Origin: Flavobacterium psychraerolatum | GTDB taxonomy: Bacteria > Bacteroidota > Bacteroidia > Flavobacteriales > Flavobacteriaceae | NCBI RefSeq assembly: GCF_025960985.1 | Contig: NZ_JAOQMX010000005.1 | Location: 85,330-149,329, forward strand | Direction of reading: 5' to 3' | Length of the DNA: 64,000 nucleotides | Part shown: positions 1 through 9,904 of the stretch, piece after piece | How positions within the stretch are numbered: position 1 is the stretch's first letter | Layout of the letters: every line of letters starts with the position of its first letter | Made by a program: the position numbers and the translations under genes | The notes under the pieces: model-generated | Database searches by the model: none | Told to the model about the DNA's origin: nothing | Seen by the model: only the letters and a program-made list of their open reading frames with translations

Positions 1-176
1 CTTTCCCCCAATTTGAGAGTAAGAAATTGAACAAAAAAGTAAAAACAAATAAATAAGATGTTTTTTTAACATGCTTTAAATTTCTCTATTGGTGTATATT
101 ACAACGCAGTTGCGAAGATAAAATTATAATGCTATAATTAATTATTTTTTAATATTAAATCCAAATTTAATAATAA

Positions 177-226
177 AACCAAAGTCAAAAGCATATAATG
201 GAGCTTAACTCTGGTTTTATTACTAT
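177..226 (-). terminator. Putative terminator downstream of lon
   Basis: An inverted repeat (AAAACCAAAGT paired with ACTCTGGTTTT, one mismatch) lies just after the lon stop codon on the minus strand and is followed by A/T-rich sequence. The rest of bases 1-245 is AT-rich and shows no gene. Confidence 0.4.
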
Positions 227-245
227 TTTAAAAAAATTCTATTTA

Positions 246-2696
246 TTATAGTTTTTTGGCATTTTTTACATTTTGATCAGTAATAGCAATTGCCAATACT
301 TCACTCATTTCTTTCACAAAATGAAATGTAAGCCCCGAAATATATTCAGGTTTAATTTCGTCTATATCACTTTTATTTTCATGACATAAAATAATTTCCT
401 TGATATTTGCTCTTTTGGCAGCTAATATTTTTTCTTTTATTCCTCCCACAGGAAGCACTTTACCTCTAAGTGTAATTTCGCCAGTCATGGCTATATTTTT
501 CTTAACACGTTTTTGTGTCAACAATGACACTAAAGAGGTCAACATAGCAATTCCAGCGCTAGGTCCATCTTTTGGTGTCGCTCCTTCTGGTACATGTAAA
601 TGAATATTATGCTTGGTTAGAACTTCTGGATTTAATCCTAGTAACTCTGTATTAGCCTTGATATACTCTAAAGCAATAGTAGCTGACTCTTTCATCACAG
701 TACCTAAGTTACCTGTAATTGTCATAGTTCCTTTTCCTGGAGAAATTAAAGATTCTATAAATAAAATATCACCACCAACACTAGTCCAAGCTAATCCTGT
801 TACTAATCCAGCAACGTCATTAGATTCGTATTTATCTCTTTCCAACCTTGCTGCTCCCAACACTTCAATAATATCAGCATCAGTAACTTTAACATTATAC
901 TGCTCTTCCATTGCTACCGATTTGGCCGCATTACGAATCACTTGAGCAATTTTTGCCTCCAAACCACGTACACCTGATTCACGAGTATAACCTTCTATGA
1001 TTTTTTCTAATTGTTTCTTTCCAATGGATAAATCTTTACTTGTCATTCCATGTTCTTTTAATTGACGTGGAAAAAGATGCTGTTTTGCAATTTCTACTTT
1101 CTCTTCAATTGTATAACCGGACATTTTAATTATTTCCATACGATCACGTAAAGCAGGTTGAATTGCGCCCATATTATTGGATGTAGCAATAAACATTATT
1201 TTGGATAAATCATAACCTAACTCTACAAAATTGTCGTAAAATGTACTGTTTTGTTCTGGATCTAATACTTCTAATAATGCCGAAGATGGATCTCCTTGAT
1301 TACTGTTCGAAAGTTTATCTATTTCGTCCAAAACAAAAACTGGATTAGATGTTCCTGCTTTTTTTAAACTTTGAATAATTCTTCCAGGCATAGCACCCAC
1401 ATATGTTTTTCTATGTCCGCGTATCTCTGCTTCATCACGTAAACCACCAAGAGATATTCGTACATACTCTCTACCTAGCGCTTCTGCAACCGAACGTCCA
1501 ATTGATGTTTTACCAACACCGGGAGGTCCTGTCAAACAAATAATTGGCGATTTCATATCATTACGCAACTTTAATACAGCCAAATGCTCTATCATACGTT
1601 TTTTGACGTCTTCTAAGCCAAAGTGATCTCTATCTAATATTTTTTGTGCTTTTTTTAGATCAAAATTATCGTTAGAATATTCGTTCCACGGTAAATCTAA
1701 TAACACTTCCAAATAGTTACGTTGAATTCCAAAGTCAGGTGCTTGGGGGTTCATACGTCTCATTTTGGATAATTCTTTCTCAAAATGTAATTTGGACTTT
1801 TCGTCCCATTTTTTTGTTTTAGACTTTACCAGCATTTCGTCCATTTCTTCCTCTTGAGACACGCCACCCAATTCTTCTTGAATGGTTTTCATCTGTTGAT
1901 GCAAGAAATATTCTCTTTGTTGTTGGTCTAAATCAAAGCGAACTTTTGATTGAATATCGTTTTTAAGTTCCAATTTCTGCAACTCAATATTCATGTATTT
2001 CAAAGTCTCTAATGCTCTATCTTTTAAGTTATTAATAGCAAGTAAATCTTGCTTTTCTTTAACTGTAAGATTTAAATTTGAAGTAACAAAATTCACAAGA
2101 AATGACTGGCTTTCAATATTTTTAATCGCAAAAGTAGCTTCACTAGGAATACTAGGGCTTTCTTTTATGATTTGAATAGCCAACTCTTTGACAGATTCTA
2201 GTATGGCTATGAATTCACCATTTTTTGCTTTAGGCTTCTTCTCAACTACATCTTTTATAGTAGCGGTCATGTACGGCTCTTCAGAAATTACTTCTGTAAT
2301 TTCAAAACGTTTTTTACCTTGAATGATTACAGTCGTATTCCCATCAGGCATTTTTAAAACACGCAAAATTCTTGCTACAGTTCCTATCTTATGAATATCA
2401 TTTTTTGTAGGTTCTTCAACATCTTCGTCAATTTGAGCTACTACCCCAATGATTTTCCCAACTGCGTTTGCATCATCAATTAATTTAATTGATTTGTCTC
2501 GTCCCGCTGTAATTGGAATTACTACACCTGGAAATAGAACCATATTTCGTAAAGGAAGAATCGGAATCGTTTCAGGTAGAACTTCATTCATCATCTCCTC
2601 CTCATCCTCGGGAGTTAATAACGGAATTAATTCTGCTTGAGAGTCAAGTTCTTGAAGTGACAGGTTGTCAATTGTACTTATTTTATGATTTGACAT
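246..2696 (-). CDS. lon: ATP-dependent Lon protease (endopeptidase La)
   Basis: Cytosolic AAA+ serine protease that degrades misfolded and regulatory proteins. At 816 aa it has the usual LonA length. Order seen: N-terminal substrate-binding domain (starts near residue 44, ILPLRNMVLFPG), coiled region, Walker A GPPGVGKT near 390, Walker B VFVLDEIDKL, then the protease domain with PKDGPSAG (catalytic Ser about 713) and GGIKEK (catalytic Lys about 756 by homology to E. coli). All key residues are present. It is the last gene of a minus-strand series and is separated by about 200 bp from the upstream MFS gene. A TAnnTTTG element sits about 46 bp before the ATG, so it probably has its own promoter. 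Confidence 0.98.
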   Translation of the reverse strand: MSNHKISTIDNLSLQELDSQAELIPLLTPEDEEEMMNEVLPETIPILPLRNMVLFPGVVIPITAGRDKSIKLIDDANAVGKIIGVVAQIDEDVEEPTKNDIHKIGTVARILRVLKMPDGNTTVIIQGKKRFEITEVISEEPYMTATIKDVVEKKPKAKNGEFIAILESVKELAIQIIKESPSIPSEATFAIKNIESQSFLVNFVTSNLNLTVKEKQDLLAINNLKDRALETLKYMNIELQKLELKNDIQSKVRFDLDQQQREYFLHQQMKTIQEELGGVSQEEEMDEMLVKSKTKKWDEKSKLHFEKELSKMRRMNPQAPDFGIQRNYLEVLLDLPWNEYSNDNFDLKKAQKILDRDHFGLEDVKKRMIEHLAVLKLRNDMKSPIICLTGPPGVGKTSIGRSVAEALGREYVRISLGGLRDEAEIRGHRKTYVGAMPGRIIQSLKKAGTSNPVFVLDEIDKLSNSNQGDPSSALLEVLDPEQNSTFYDNFVELGYDLSKIMFIATSNNMGAIQPALRDRMEIIKMSGYTIEEKVEIAKQHLFPRQLKEHGMTSKDLSIGKKQLEKIIEGYTRESGVRGLEAKIAQVIRNAAKSVAMEEQYNVKVTDADIIEVLGAARLERDKYESNDVAGLVTGLAWTSVGGDILFIESLISPGKGTMTITGNLGTVMKESATIALEYIKANTELLGLNPEVLTKHNIHLHVPEGATPKDGPSAGIAMLTSLVSLLTQKRVKKNIAMTGEITLRGKVLPVGGIKEKILAAKRANIKEIILCHENKSDIDEIKPEYISGLTFHFVKEMSEVLAIAITDQNVKNAKKL

Positions 2697-2741
2697 ATAT
2701 ATAATTAAGTCATTTTGTCATAGGATTAAGATACTCCATGA

Positions 2742-2749
2742 CAAAAATA
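2742..2749 (-). promoter_or_regulatory. Bacteroidota -7 element of lon
   Basis: TATTTTTG on the minus strand matches the TAnnTTTG consensus known for flavobacterial primary sigma factor. It lies about 46 bp upstream of the lon start codon. No clear -33 TTG is visible at the usual spacing. Confidence 0.45.
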
Positions 2750-2904
2750 TTAGATAAAAAATTTTATTACACTGAAAATCAATCAGTAAACACTGTAAAC
2801 ATCACTGATTAATAGTTAAAAATCAATCTCTGTGCCACAGTCCTTTCAGATTACGTAAAGGAATCGTTTGTGAGCAAAAATCGGTGCATTATTTTTTTAA
2901 TAAA

Positions 2905-4230
2905 CTATAAGATGAAATTTTTCCTTGGTATTCTTCGTAGCAAAATGATCCCAATTGCAAAGAATAATGCTAAGAAAACCATAGCCAATCGTGGGCTACC
3001 TGTGATTTGATCTATTAAACCATAGATAACCATTCCTATTACAATTCCAATTTTCTCCGCCACATCATAAAAACTAAAAAAGGAGGCTGTATCATCTGTT
3101 TCAGGTAATAATTTTGAATATGTAGAACGTGATAAGGATTGTATACCTCCCATTACCAAACCAACAATACCCGCCATGAAATAAAAAGTTCCTGGTTGTG
3201 TGATGAAATAAGCTGAAATACATAGTACTAACCAGATAGAATTAATGACTATTAAAGTAGGTATATTACCATATTTCGCAGATGATCTTGATGTTATAAA
3301 AGCACCTAGAATGGCCACCAACTGAATTACCAAAATACAAATAATTAATCCTGTGGTACTATCACTCTCTGTTTTCCACTCAATTTCTTGTGCTCCAAAA
3401 TATGTTGCAATAAGCATTACCGTTTGAACTGCCATACTGTAGACAAAAAAACTAGCCAAATAACCTTTCAATATTTTATTTTGATTCAATAGAGTCCATA
3501 CTTTTTTTAGTTCATTAAAACCGTTGAATAAAATTGCTTTTGTTATTTTTTCTTTGATTTTGTGATTTCCTTTTGGTAAATAGAGATACGTATATTGACT
3601 AAACAAAAGCCACCAAAAACCTACCGTTATAAAAGAATACCTCATAGCTTTCATAGTTGCCTCTCCCGGTGTACCACTGATACCAAATAATGTCGGTTTC
3701 ATTACCATAGCCAAATTGACAATAAGCAATAACACACTACCTAAATATCCCATGGAATAGCCCTTGGCGCTTACAGCATCTTGTTGCTCTTCAAAAGCTA
3801 TATCAGGCAGATAGGAATTATAAAAAACCAAACTTCCCCAAAATCCTATTAGTCCTAAAAAGTAAAATAACAGCCCAAAATAGATGTTTTCTAAACTAAA
3901 CCAATACAATCCAATGCACGAAAGTGCTCCTATGTAACAAAAGAACTGCATGAAAACTTTTTTGTTCCCCACATAATCCGCTATTCCTGAAAGAAATGGC
4001 GAAATGAAAGCTACTACCAAAAATCCCAATGCAGTTACAAAACTGATTAATGCAGAATTCTTAAAATGAAAACCAAAAACATCCAAATAGGGATTTTTGG
4101 AATCAAAAAGAGCATTATAAAAAATGGGGAAAATGGCTGAACTTATCACTAATGGATAAGCTGAATTAGCCCAATCGTAAAAAGCCCATGCATTTAATAA
4201 TTTTTTATCTCCTTTTTTTAATGCTTCCAT
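2905..4230 (-). CDS. MFS transporter, UMF1/Atg22-like family
   Basis: Integral membrane protein of 441 aa with about twelve hydrophobic segments. The N-terminus (LLNAWAFYDWANSAYPLVI) carries the YDWANSA signature of the UMF1 family (vacuolar effluxer Atg22 relatives). These are putative small-molecule exporters; the substrate is not known, and the sequence gives no indication of it. The gene stands alone between lon and the M48 peptidase gene, with a terminator-like hairpin upstream that separates it from the peptidase gene. Confidence 0.88.
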   Translation of the reverse strand: MEALKKGDKKLLNAWAFYDWANSAYPLVISSAIFPIFYNALFDSKNPYLDVFGFHFKNSALISFVTALGFLVVAFISPFLSGIADYVGNKKVFMQFFCYIGALSCIGLYWFSLENIYFGLLFYFLGLIGFWGSLVFYNSYLPDIAFEEQQDAVSAKGYSMGYLGSVLLLIVNLAMVMKPTLFGISGTPGEATMKAMRYSFITVGFWWLLFSQYTYLYLPKGNHKIKEKITKAILFNGFNELKKVWTLLNQNKILKGYLASFFVYSMAVQTVMLIATYFGAQEIEWKTESDSTTGLIICILVIQLVAILGAFITSRSSAKYGNIPTLIVINSIWLVLCISAYFITQPGTFYFMAGIVGLVMGGIQSLSRSTYSKLLPETDDTASFFSFYDVAEKIGIVIGMVIYGLIDQITGSPRLAMVFLALFFAIGIILLRRIPRKNFIL

Positions 4231-4262
4231 AAATCCTTTTGCAAGTTAAAATTGTATATCAT

Positions 4263-4303
4263 AAAAAAAGAGAAGTCCATCTAATAGAATAAACTTCTCT
4301 TTT
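4263..4303 (-). terminator. Rho-independent terminator after the M48 peptidase gene
   Basis: Hairpin AAAGAGAAGT / ACTTCTCTTT flanked by A- and T-runs lies between the stop of the M48 gene and the start of the MFS gene. Confidence 0.7.
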
Positions 4304-4326
4304 GAAAATTATTTCAATATTGGAAA

Positions 4327-5142
4327 TTATTTGTAAATAACTCCAAATTTTGCTGCTGTTGCTTTTGCTTCTGGTACCATTGCTTTTAAATTAGCAATTC
4401 TTGTAGCGTCAGATGGGTGTGTACTCATGAATTCTGGTTGTGCTGCTCCATTAGAATTTGCAGACATTCTTGTCCAGAAAGCAATTGCTTCATCGGGGTT
4501 ATACCCAGCAATTGCCATTAATGTTAAGCCAATTTTATCCGCTTCAGTTTCATTAGATCTGCTAAAAGGCAAAGTAACTCCGTATTGTGATCCTAAACCG
4601 TAAGCAGTACTAAAGGCTTGTTGCGTTTCGGCACTTTTACCTGATGTAGCAACAGCTAATCCCATACCAACATATTCTTGAATTTGAGAAACACTCATAC
4701 GTTGCGCACCGTGATTTGCTAAAGCGTGCGATACCTCATGCCCCATTACTGTCGCTAGACCTGCATCCGTTTTGGTAATTGGTAAAATTCCAGTATACAC
4801 AACAATTTTACCTCCTGGCATACACCATGCATTTACATCTGGGCTTTCGACCAATTTGTATTCCCATGCATACCCTTTTAAATATTCTGTTTGCCCCAAT
4901 GATGCTAAATATTTTTCGGCTGCAGCTTTAATTTTCATCCCTACATTTTCTACTTTTTTAGCATCTGTTGTTCCGGTTACTACTTTGTTCTCTTTTAAAA
5001 AAGTCCCATATTGTTGAAATGATGTTGGGAATAATGCATCATTAGATACAAAATTTAATGTTTTTTTTCCTGTTAGTGGATTGGTAGCGCAAGAAAATAG
5101 CATACCAATCGCACAAAAACCTACAAATATATTCTTTTTCAT
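4327..5142 (-). CDS. M48-family zinc metallopeptidase, lipoprotein
   Basis: Predicted exported lipoprotein of 271 aa. The N-terminus MKKNIFVGFCAIGMLFSC ends in a lipobox cysteine (about residue 18). The HExxH zinc motif is in TVMGHEVSHALANHG (about residues 135-149), and a downstream ETEAD (about 200) supplies the third zinc ligand, as in the M48C (BepA/LoiP-like) family. Such proteins act in the periplasm on misfolded or outer-membrane proteins. The exact substrate here is unknown. It is transcribed toward the MFS gene but is separated from it by a terminator. Confidence 0.93.
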   Translation of the reverse strand: MKKNIFVGFCAIGMLFSCATNPLTGKKTLNFVSNDALFPTSFQQYGTFLKENKVVTGTTDAKKVENVGMKIKAAAEKYLASLGQTEYLKGYAWEYKLVESPDVNAWCMPGGKIVVYTGILPITKTDAGLATVMGHEVSHALANHGAQRMSVSQIQEYVGMGLAVATSGKSAETQQAFSTAYGLGSQYGVTLPFSRSNETEADKIGLTLMAIAGYNPDEAIAFWTRMSANSNGAAQPEFMSTHPSDATRIANLKAMVPEAKATAAKFGVIYK

Positions 5143-5177
5143 TTTTCTATAATTTTTTACAAAAATAAGATTTTATC

Positions 5178-7577
5178 CTAAACTCCCATTATATGAAGTA
5201 CTCTAAATTCTTTATCTACTATTAAATAACTCTCTTTATCCATTGTTTTTTTATCAAAATCTATTTCTTCATTATTAATTTCGATACATTTTACTTCAAA
5301 AGGTAAACCAATAAAGTTAATCTTATATTTAGAATACTTAGTATCATACTTTCCGTCTTTATGCAATTGAATAATTAATTCGTTCTTTTTGCCCGTTACT
5401 TGGAAAGATAAAAAACTATATCGACCTTTTTTATAATCATAACCATCTTGAGCATCTTCATAAACTACTGATTTTTCCATTCCGTCCTTATAATACAAAT
5501 CAAGTATTAATTCATCAAATTCCAGTTCGCCAACATATTGTTGAATAGGATATTTTGGGATTATAGCTCCTGCTTTTATAAAAATTGGAATTTCATCAAA
5601 TTTTGTGTCTACCCACATTTCTTTACCTCCTTTAAACATCAAATTTGTCCAATAGTTATACCAATTACCTCTAGCAACATATATTCGTCTACCTAATGAG
5701 TTAGGTTCTAATATTGGGCAAACCAAAATTTGATTTCCAAAGATAAATTCATCATTACGATAATGAGTTTGAATATCATCTTGATCAAAATAAACTAATG
5801 GTTTTAACATAGGGATTCCTTCTTCAATATATTGCCAAAACATAGTATACAAATAAGGCAACAATTGATAACGAAGGTTGATGAATTTTCTTGTAATATC
5901 AATTACTTCTTCATCGAATGCCCAAGGTTCTTGATTACCATGATCACCTGAAGAATGGGTACGACAAAAAGGATGAAAAACACCCAACTGAATCCAACGT
6001 GCGTATAACTCTCCTGTTGGTTGTTCTGCAAAACCTCCAATATCCGAACCAGTGAAGCCCATACCAGAAATATTCATACGCTGTACTTGAATATTTGCGA
6101 TCCATAAATGTTCCCAGGTAGCAACATTATCACCTGTCCATGATGACGTGTATCGTTGTGCTCCAGCATATGCAGAGCGAGTAATTACAAAAGGTCGCTT
6201 TGGATAAGCAAATTTTTTCACACCATGATATGTTGCTCTTGCCATTTGTGTGCCATAAATATTATGGGCTTTTCTATGACTACATGGATTTCCATCATAA
6301 TCATGTCGTACATCATTTGGAAATGTTTTGTTTGGAACTTCCATAACAGCTGGTTCATTCATGTCATTCCAAACTCCTTTCACTCCAATATCAACAATCA
6401 ATTCTTTAAATAAACTAGCCCACCATTCTCTAACTTCAGGATTTGTGTAGTCTGGAAAATTACATTCACCAGGCCATACTTTCCCCTTCATATAGGGACC
6501 ATCTGCCCTTTTGCAAAAATAATCTTTATCTAAAGCTTCTTGGTAAATAGAATATTCTTTATCAATTTTTATCCCAGGATCAATAATAACAATTGTTTTG
6601 AATCCGTCCGCGGCCAACTCGGAAACCATTCGTTTTGGGTCTGGGAAATAATTTTTATCCCAAGTAAAACATCTAAAACCATCCATATAATCAATATCAA
6701 GATAAATGGCATCACAAGGAATTTTTAATTCTCTAAATTTTGCTGTCACTTCTTTGACATTACTTTCTGGGAAATAACTCCATTTACATTGATGATAACC
6801 TAAAGTCCATAGCGGAGGTAATTCAGGTTTCCCTGTTAAATCTGTATAGGAGACTACAACATCTTGCATATTTGGACCATAGATGAAATAATAATTCATT
6901 TCTCCGCCATCTGCCGAAAAGTTAGTGACATTTCTACGATCATGACAAAAGTCAAAATTTGTTTTAAAAGTATTATCAAAAAAAATCCCGTATGCTTGTT
7001 TATTTTGTAACCCAATATAAAAAGGTACTACTTTGTAAAGTGGTTCTTGGTCTTTTTGGAAAGCATATTGATCTGTTGCAAAATTTTCTAACTTTTTACC
7101 TTTAAGATTCATTTGAGTAGCTTTATCACCTAGACCGTAAAAACATTCACCGTCTTTCGAGGCTTTACTCATTTTTACTATGTTTCCCCCAAATTCATAA
7201 CTTTCCTCCCAATGAAAACCTAATTCATCTTCTAGTATTACCTTATTATCCATATCCAAAATAGAGACTCTAAGGTCTTCTTTTTGAACTTTACAAATAA
7301 CTTTGCTTGTTTTTATTTTAAAATAAGTTGCTTTTTCAGTCACTTCAAGAAAATTATATCCATGTGAATGATTTTGATCAATGGCATATGAAAAATCATT
7401 ACTAAAATATCCTTTTGTAGTGTATCTAAAGCGTAACATACTATCTCTAAGTATGGTGATCTTTAAAATAACACTATTATTTGTGTGAAAATAAACAGAA
7501 TCTACTTCATGTTCATAGGAAATTATTTTTGAAGGGTATAAATTTCCTTTATACTCTAATTCTGTATTTGTAATCAT
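5178..7577 (-). CDS. Glycoside hydrolase family 31 alpha-glucosidase
   Basis: 799 aa with no signal peptide, so probably cytoplasmic. GH31 signatures are clear: WNDMNEP holds the nucleophile Asp (about 404) and SSWTGDN the acid/base Asp (about 480), with a C-terminal beta-sandwich region after the barrel. Family members release glucose or xylose from non-reducing ends of alpha-glucans. Its position behind the glycogen genes glgA-C-E-B suggests an alpha-glucosidase that trims glycogen or malto-oligosaccharides. It is separated from glgB by a 350 bp AT-rich gap containing a G9 tract, so it may be transcribed independently. Xylosidase or sulfoquinovosidase activity cannot be excluded from sequence alone. 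Confidence 0.93.
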   Translation of the reverse strand: MITNTELEYKGNLYPSKIISYEHEVDSVYFHTNNSVILKITILRDSMLRFRYTTKGYFSNDFSYAIDQNHSHGYNFLEVTEKATYFKIKTSKVICKVQKEDLRVSILDMDNKVILEDELGFHWEESYEFGGNIVKMSKASKDGECFYGLGDKATQMNLKGKKLENFATDQYAFQKDQEPLYKVVPFYIGLQNKQAYGIFFDNTFKTNFDFCHDRRNVTNFSADGGEMNYYFIYGPNMQDVVVSYTDLTGKPELPPLWTLGYHQCKWSYFPESNVKEVTAKFRELKIPCDAIYLDIDYMDGFRCFTWDKNYFPDPKRMVSELAADGFKTIVIIDPGIKIDKEYSIYQEALDKDYFCKRADGPYMKGKVWPGECNFPDYTNPEVREWWASLFKELIVDIGVKGVWNDMNEPAVMEVPNKTFPNDVRHDYDGNPCSHRKAHNIYGTQMARATYHGVKKFAYPKRPFVITRSAYAGAQRYTSSWTGDNVATWEHLWIANIQVQRMNISGMGFTGSDIGGFAEQPTGELYARWIQLGVFHPFCRTHSSGDHGNQEPWAFDEEVIDITRKFINLRYQLLPYLYTMFWQYIEEGIPMLKPLVYFDQDDIQTHYRNDEFIFGNQILVCPILEPNSLGRRIYVARGNWYNYWTNLMFKGGKEMWVDTKFDEIPIFIKAGAIIPKYPIQQYVGELEFDELILDLYYKDGMEKSVVYEDAQDGYDYKKGRYSFLSFQVTGKKNELIIQLHKDGKYDTKYSKYKINFIGLPFEVKCIEINNEEIDFDKKTMDKESYLIVDKEFRVLHIMGV

Positions 7578-7927
7578 TTTCCAGTTATTTTAAAGTTCAA
7601 TATTATAATTATTTTAAGTTTCACCACTTTTTAATCAAAATTGATTCCTTTAATTATGATATAAAACAAAATACCACATCCCTATTTAATAACTAAAGTA
7701 AATTGGGATATGATATTTTATTATTTTGTATAAATTGTAGCTCTATATAAATAAATGACTGCCCGCTCTTACTATAATTTAAAAGGGGGGGGGAAACTAT
7801 AACTTTAAGGTTATTTATTTCAATATGTATTGAAACAAATGATCCTATTTTATAATTTAATAAGTATTTTATATTTACAGATCATTCTCAAGACACTCTA
7901 TAAGAAGGAATCTTGTAAATAATTCAT
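7578..7927. other. Intergenic region between glgB and the GH31 gene, with G9 tract
   Basis: About 350 bp of AT-rich DNA with no supported gene. A run of nine G residues at 7785-7793 stands out in this background. It lies about 210 bp upstream of the GH31 start codon. Confidence 0.6.
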
Positions 7928-9838
7928 TTATTTTGAAATTTTATATGCGATCATAGCTAAAGGAGGTAGCGTCAGTTCTGCCGAAAAATCTCTACCGTCA
8001 TAAGGTGATGCTTCAATTGCAATCTTATTTGGATTAACTATTCCACTTCCTCCATAAATTGCATCATCACTATTGAAAATTTCAGTTAGTTTTCCTTTTC
8101 TAGGTAAACCAATACGGTAATTTTCTCTAACAACTTGAGTGAAGTTACAAACTACAATGACACTATCTTTTGGATCAATTCCATGTCGAATATAAGACAT
8201 CACCGCATTTTGATGGTCTGAATAATTGATCCATTCAAATCCTTCTGGACTAAATTGTTTCTCATGCAAAGCAGGTTCAGATTTATACAAGCCATTCAAA
8301 TTAGTAATTACTTTCTTAATACCTTCATGTAGAGGGTATTGTAACAAATGCCAATCTAAACTTTCTTGAAAATTCCATTCGGCACTTTGACCAAATTCAG
8401 CCCCCATGAACAATAGTTTTGTTCCTGGATGTGTAAACATATAACCATAAAGCAATCGTAAGTTGGCGAACTTCTGCCACTCATCCCCCGGCATTCTTCC
8501 AAAAATAGAATGTTTACCATATACTACTTCATCATGAGAAAGAGGTAGCATAAAATTTTCTGTAAAAGCATAAGTCATAGAAAAAGTTAAATCATTTTGA
8601 TGGTATTTCCTATAAACTGTGTCTTTTTGGAAATAATCTAAAGTATCATGCATCCAACCCATCATCCATTTCATTCCAAAACCTAATCCACCAACAAATG
8701 TGGGCCTAGAAACCATTGGAAAAGAAGTACTTTCTTCGGCAATTGTTTGAACACCTTCAAAATTAGAATAGACAGCTTCATTAAACTCTTTCAAGAAACT
8801 GATAGTGTCTAAATTTTCTCTACCACCAAATTCATTTGGCTCCCACTCTCCTTCTTCTCTCGAGTAATCTAAATATAACATTGAAGCAACTGCATCTACT
8901 CTCAAAGAATCAACATGATAATGTTGTAGCCAAAAGATTGCATTGCTAATTAAGAAAGAACGAACTTCATTACGACCATAGTTAAACACTAAACTTTTCC
9001 AGTCAGGATGGTATCCTTTTCTACGGTCAGGATGTTCGTATAAATTTGATCCATCAAAAAATCCTAATCCATGTGCATCATCAGGAAAATGTGATGGAAC
9101 CCAATCCATAATCACCCCAATTCCAGCTTGGTGCAGTTTATCAACCAAAACCATAAATTCTTGAGGATTTCCAAATCGTGAAGTTGGTGCAAAATAACCG
9201 ACCAATTGATACCCCCATGACGGATCATAAGGATATTCCATTACAGGCATAAATTCTACATGAGTAAAACCTGTTTCTTTGACGTAATTAACTAGATCCT
9301 CAGCAAATTCTAAATACGTTAAAAAACGATTTTCTTCGCCTTGACGTTTCCAAGATCCTAAATGAACTTCATACACCGAAAAAGGTTTATCAAGGCCATT
9401 GTGCTCTTTTCTAGTTTTCATCCATTTGGAATCATCCCATTTGTAATCCAAATCCCAAACAACTGAGGCTGTATGAGGTGGTTTTTCACAATAAAAAGCA
9501 AAAGGATCTGCTTTCTCAGTAATAATTCCACCATTATCAGATTGAATTTTATATTTATATGTAGTTCCTTTTTCAATTTCAGGAATGAAGCCTTCCCAAA
9601 TTCCTGAAGAATCCCAACGTACTTGCAATTGGTGCTCTCCTTGAATCCAATAATTAAAATCACCGACAACAGAAACTGAACGAGCAGTAGGTGCCCAAAC
9701 AGCGAAATATACTCCTTTTACTCCGTCCACTTCAATAAGATGTGCACCTAATTTTTCATATAATCTAAAATGCTTTCCAGCTTTAAACAAATCTATATCA
9801 AAATCGGTAAAAAGAGAATGCGTTTGTACTTTATTCAT
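7928..9838 (-). CDS. glgB: 1,4-alpha-glucan branching enzyme
   Basis: 636 aa GH13 enzyme that introduces alpha-1,6 branches into glycogen. An N-terminal CBM48 domain is seen (GVYFAVWAPTARSVSVVGDF, about residues 40-60). The GH13 barrel follows, with SLRVDAVASM (nucleophile Asp about 314), TIAEES (acid/base Glu about 368) and LSHDEVVYGKHS (third acidic residue). The length matches short bacterial GlgB lacking the extra N-terminal module. It follows glgE by 66 bp on the same strand and belongs to the glycogen operon. The start is well placed. Confidence 0.97.
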   Translation of the reverse strand: MNKVQTHSLFTDFDIDLFKAGKHFRLYEKLGAHLIEVDGVKGVYFAVWAPTARSVSVVGDFNYWIQGEHQLQVRWDSSGIWEGFIPEIEKGTTYKYKIQSDNGGIITEKADPFAFYCEKPPHTASVVWDLDYKWDDSKWMKTRKEHNGLDKPFSVYEVHLGSWKRQGEENRFLTYLEFAEDLVNYVKETGFTHVEFMPVMEYPYDPSWGYQLVGYFAPTSRFGNPQEFMVLVDKLHQAGIGVIMDWVPSHFPDDAHGLGFFDGSNLYEHPDRRKGYHPDWKSLVFNYGRNEVRSFLISNAIFWLQHYHVDSLRVDAVASMLYLDYSREEGEWEPNEFGGRENLDTISFLKEFNEAVYSNFEGVQTIAEESTSFPMVSRPTFVGGLGFGMKWMMGWMHDTLDYFQKDTVYRKYHQNDLTFSMTYAFTENFMLPLSHDEVVYGKHSIFGRMPGDEWQKFANLRLLYGYMFTHPGTKLLFMGAEFGQSAEWNFQESLDWHLLQYPLHEGIKKVITNLNGLYKSEPALHEKQFSPEGFEWINYSDHQNAVMSYIRHGIDPKDSVIVVCNFTQVVRENYRIGLPRKGKLTEIFNSDDAIYGGSGIVNPNKIAIEASPYDGRDFSAELTLPPLAMIAYKISK

Positions 9839-9904
9839 TTTTTGGTTTGTTTTTTTTAAACTTTACTATATATTACTAGTAAAGAATGGTTATTAATAGC
9901 TTGA

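Noticed and set aside
613..945. 110-codon plus-strand frame opposite lon
   Set aside because: Shadow of lon; no start context or family similarity.
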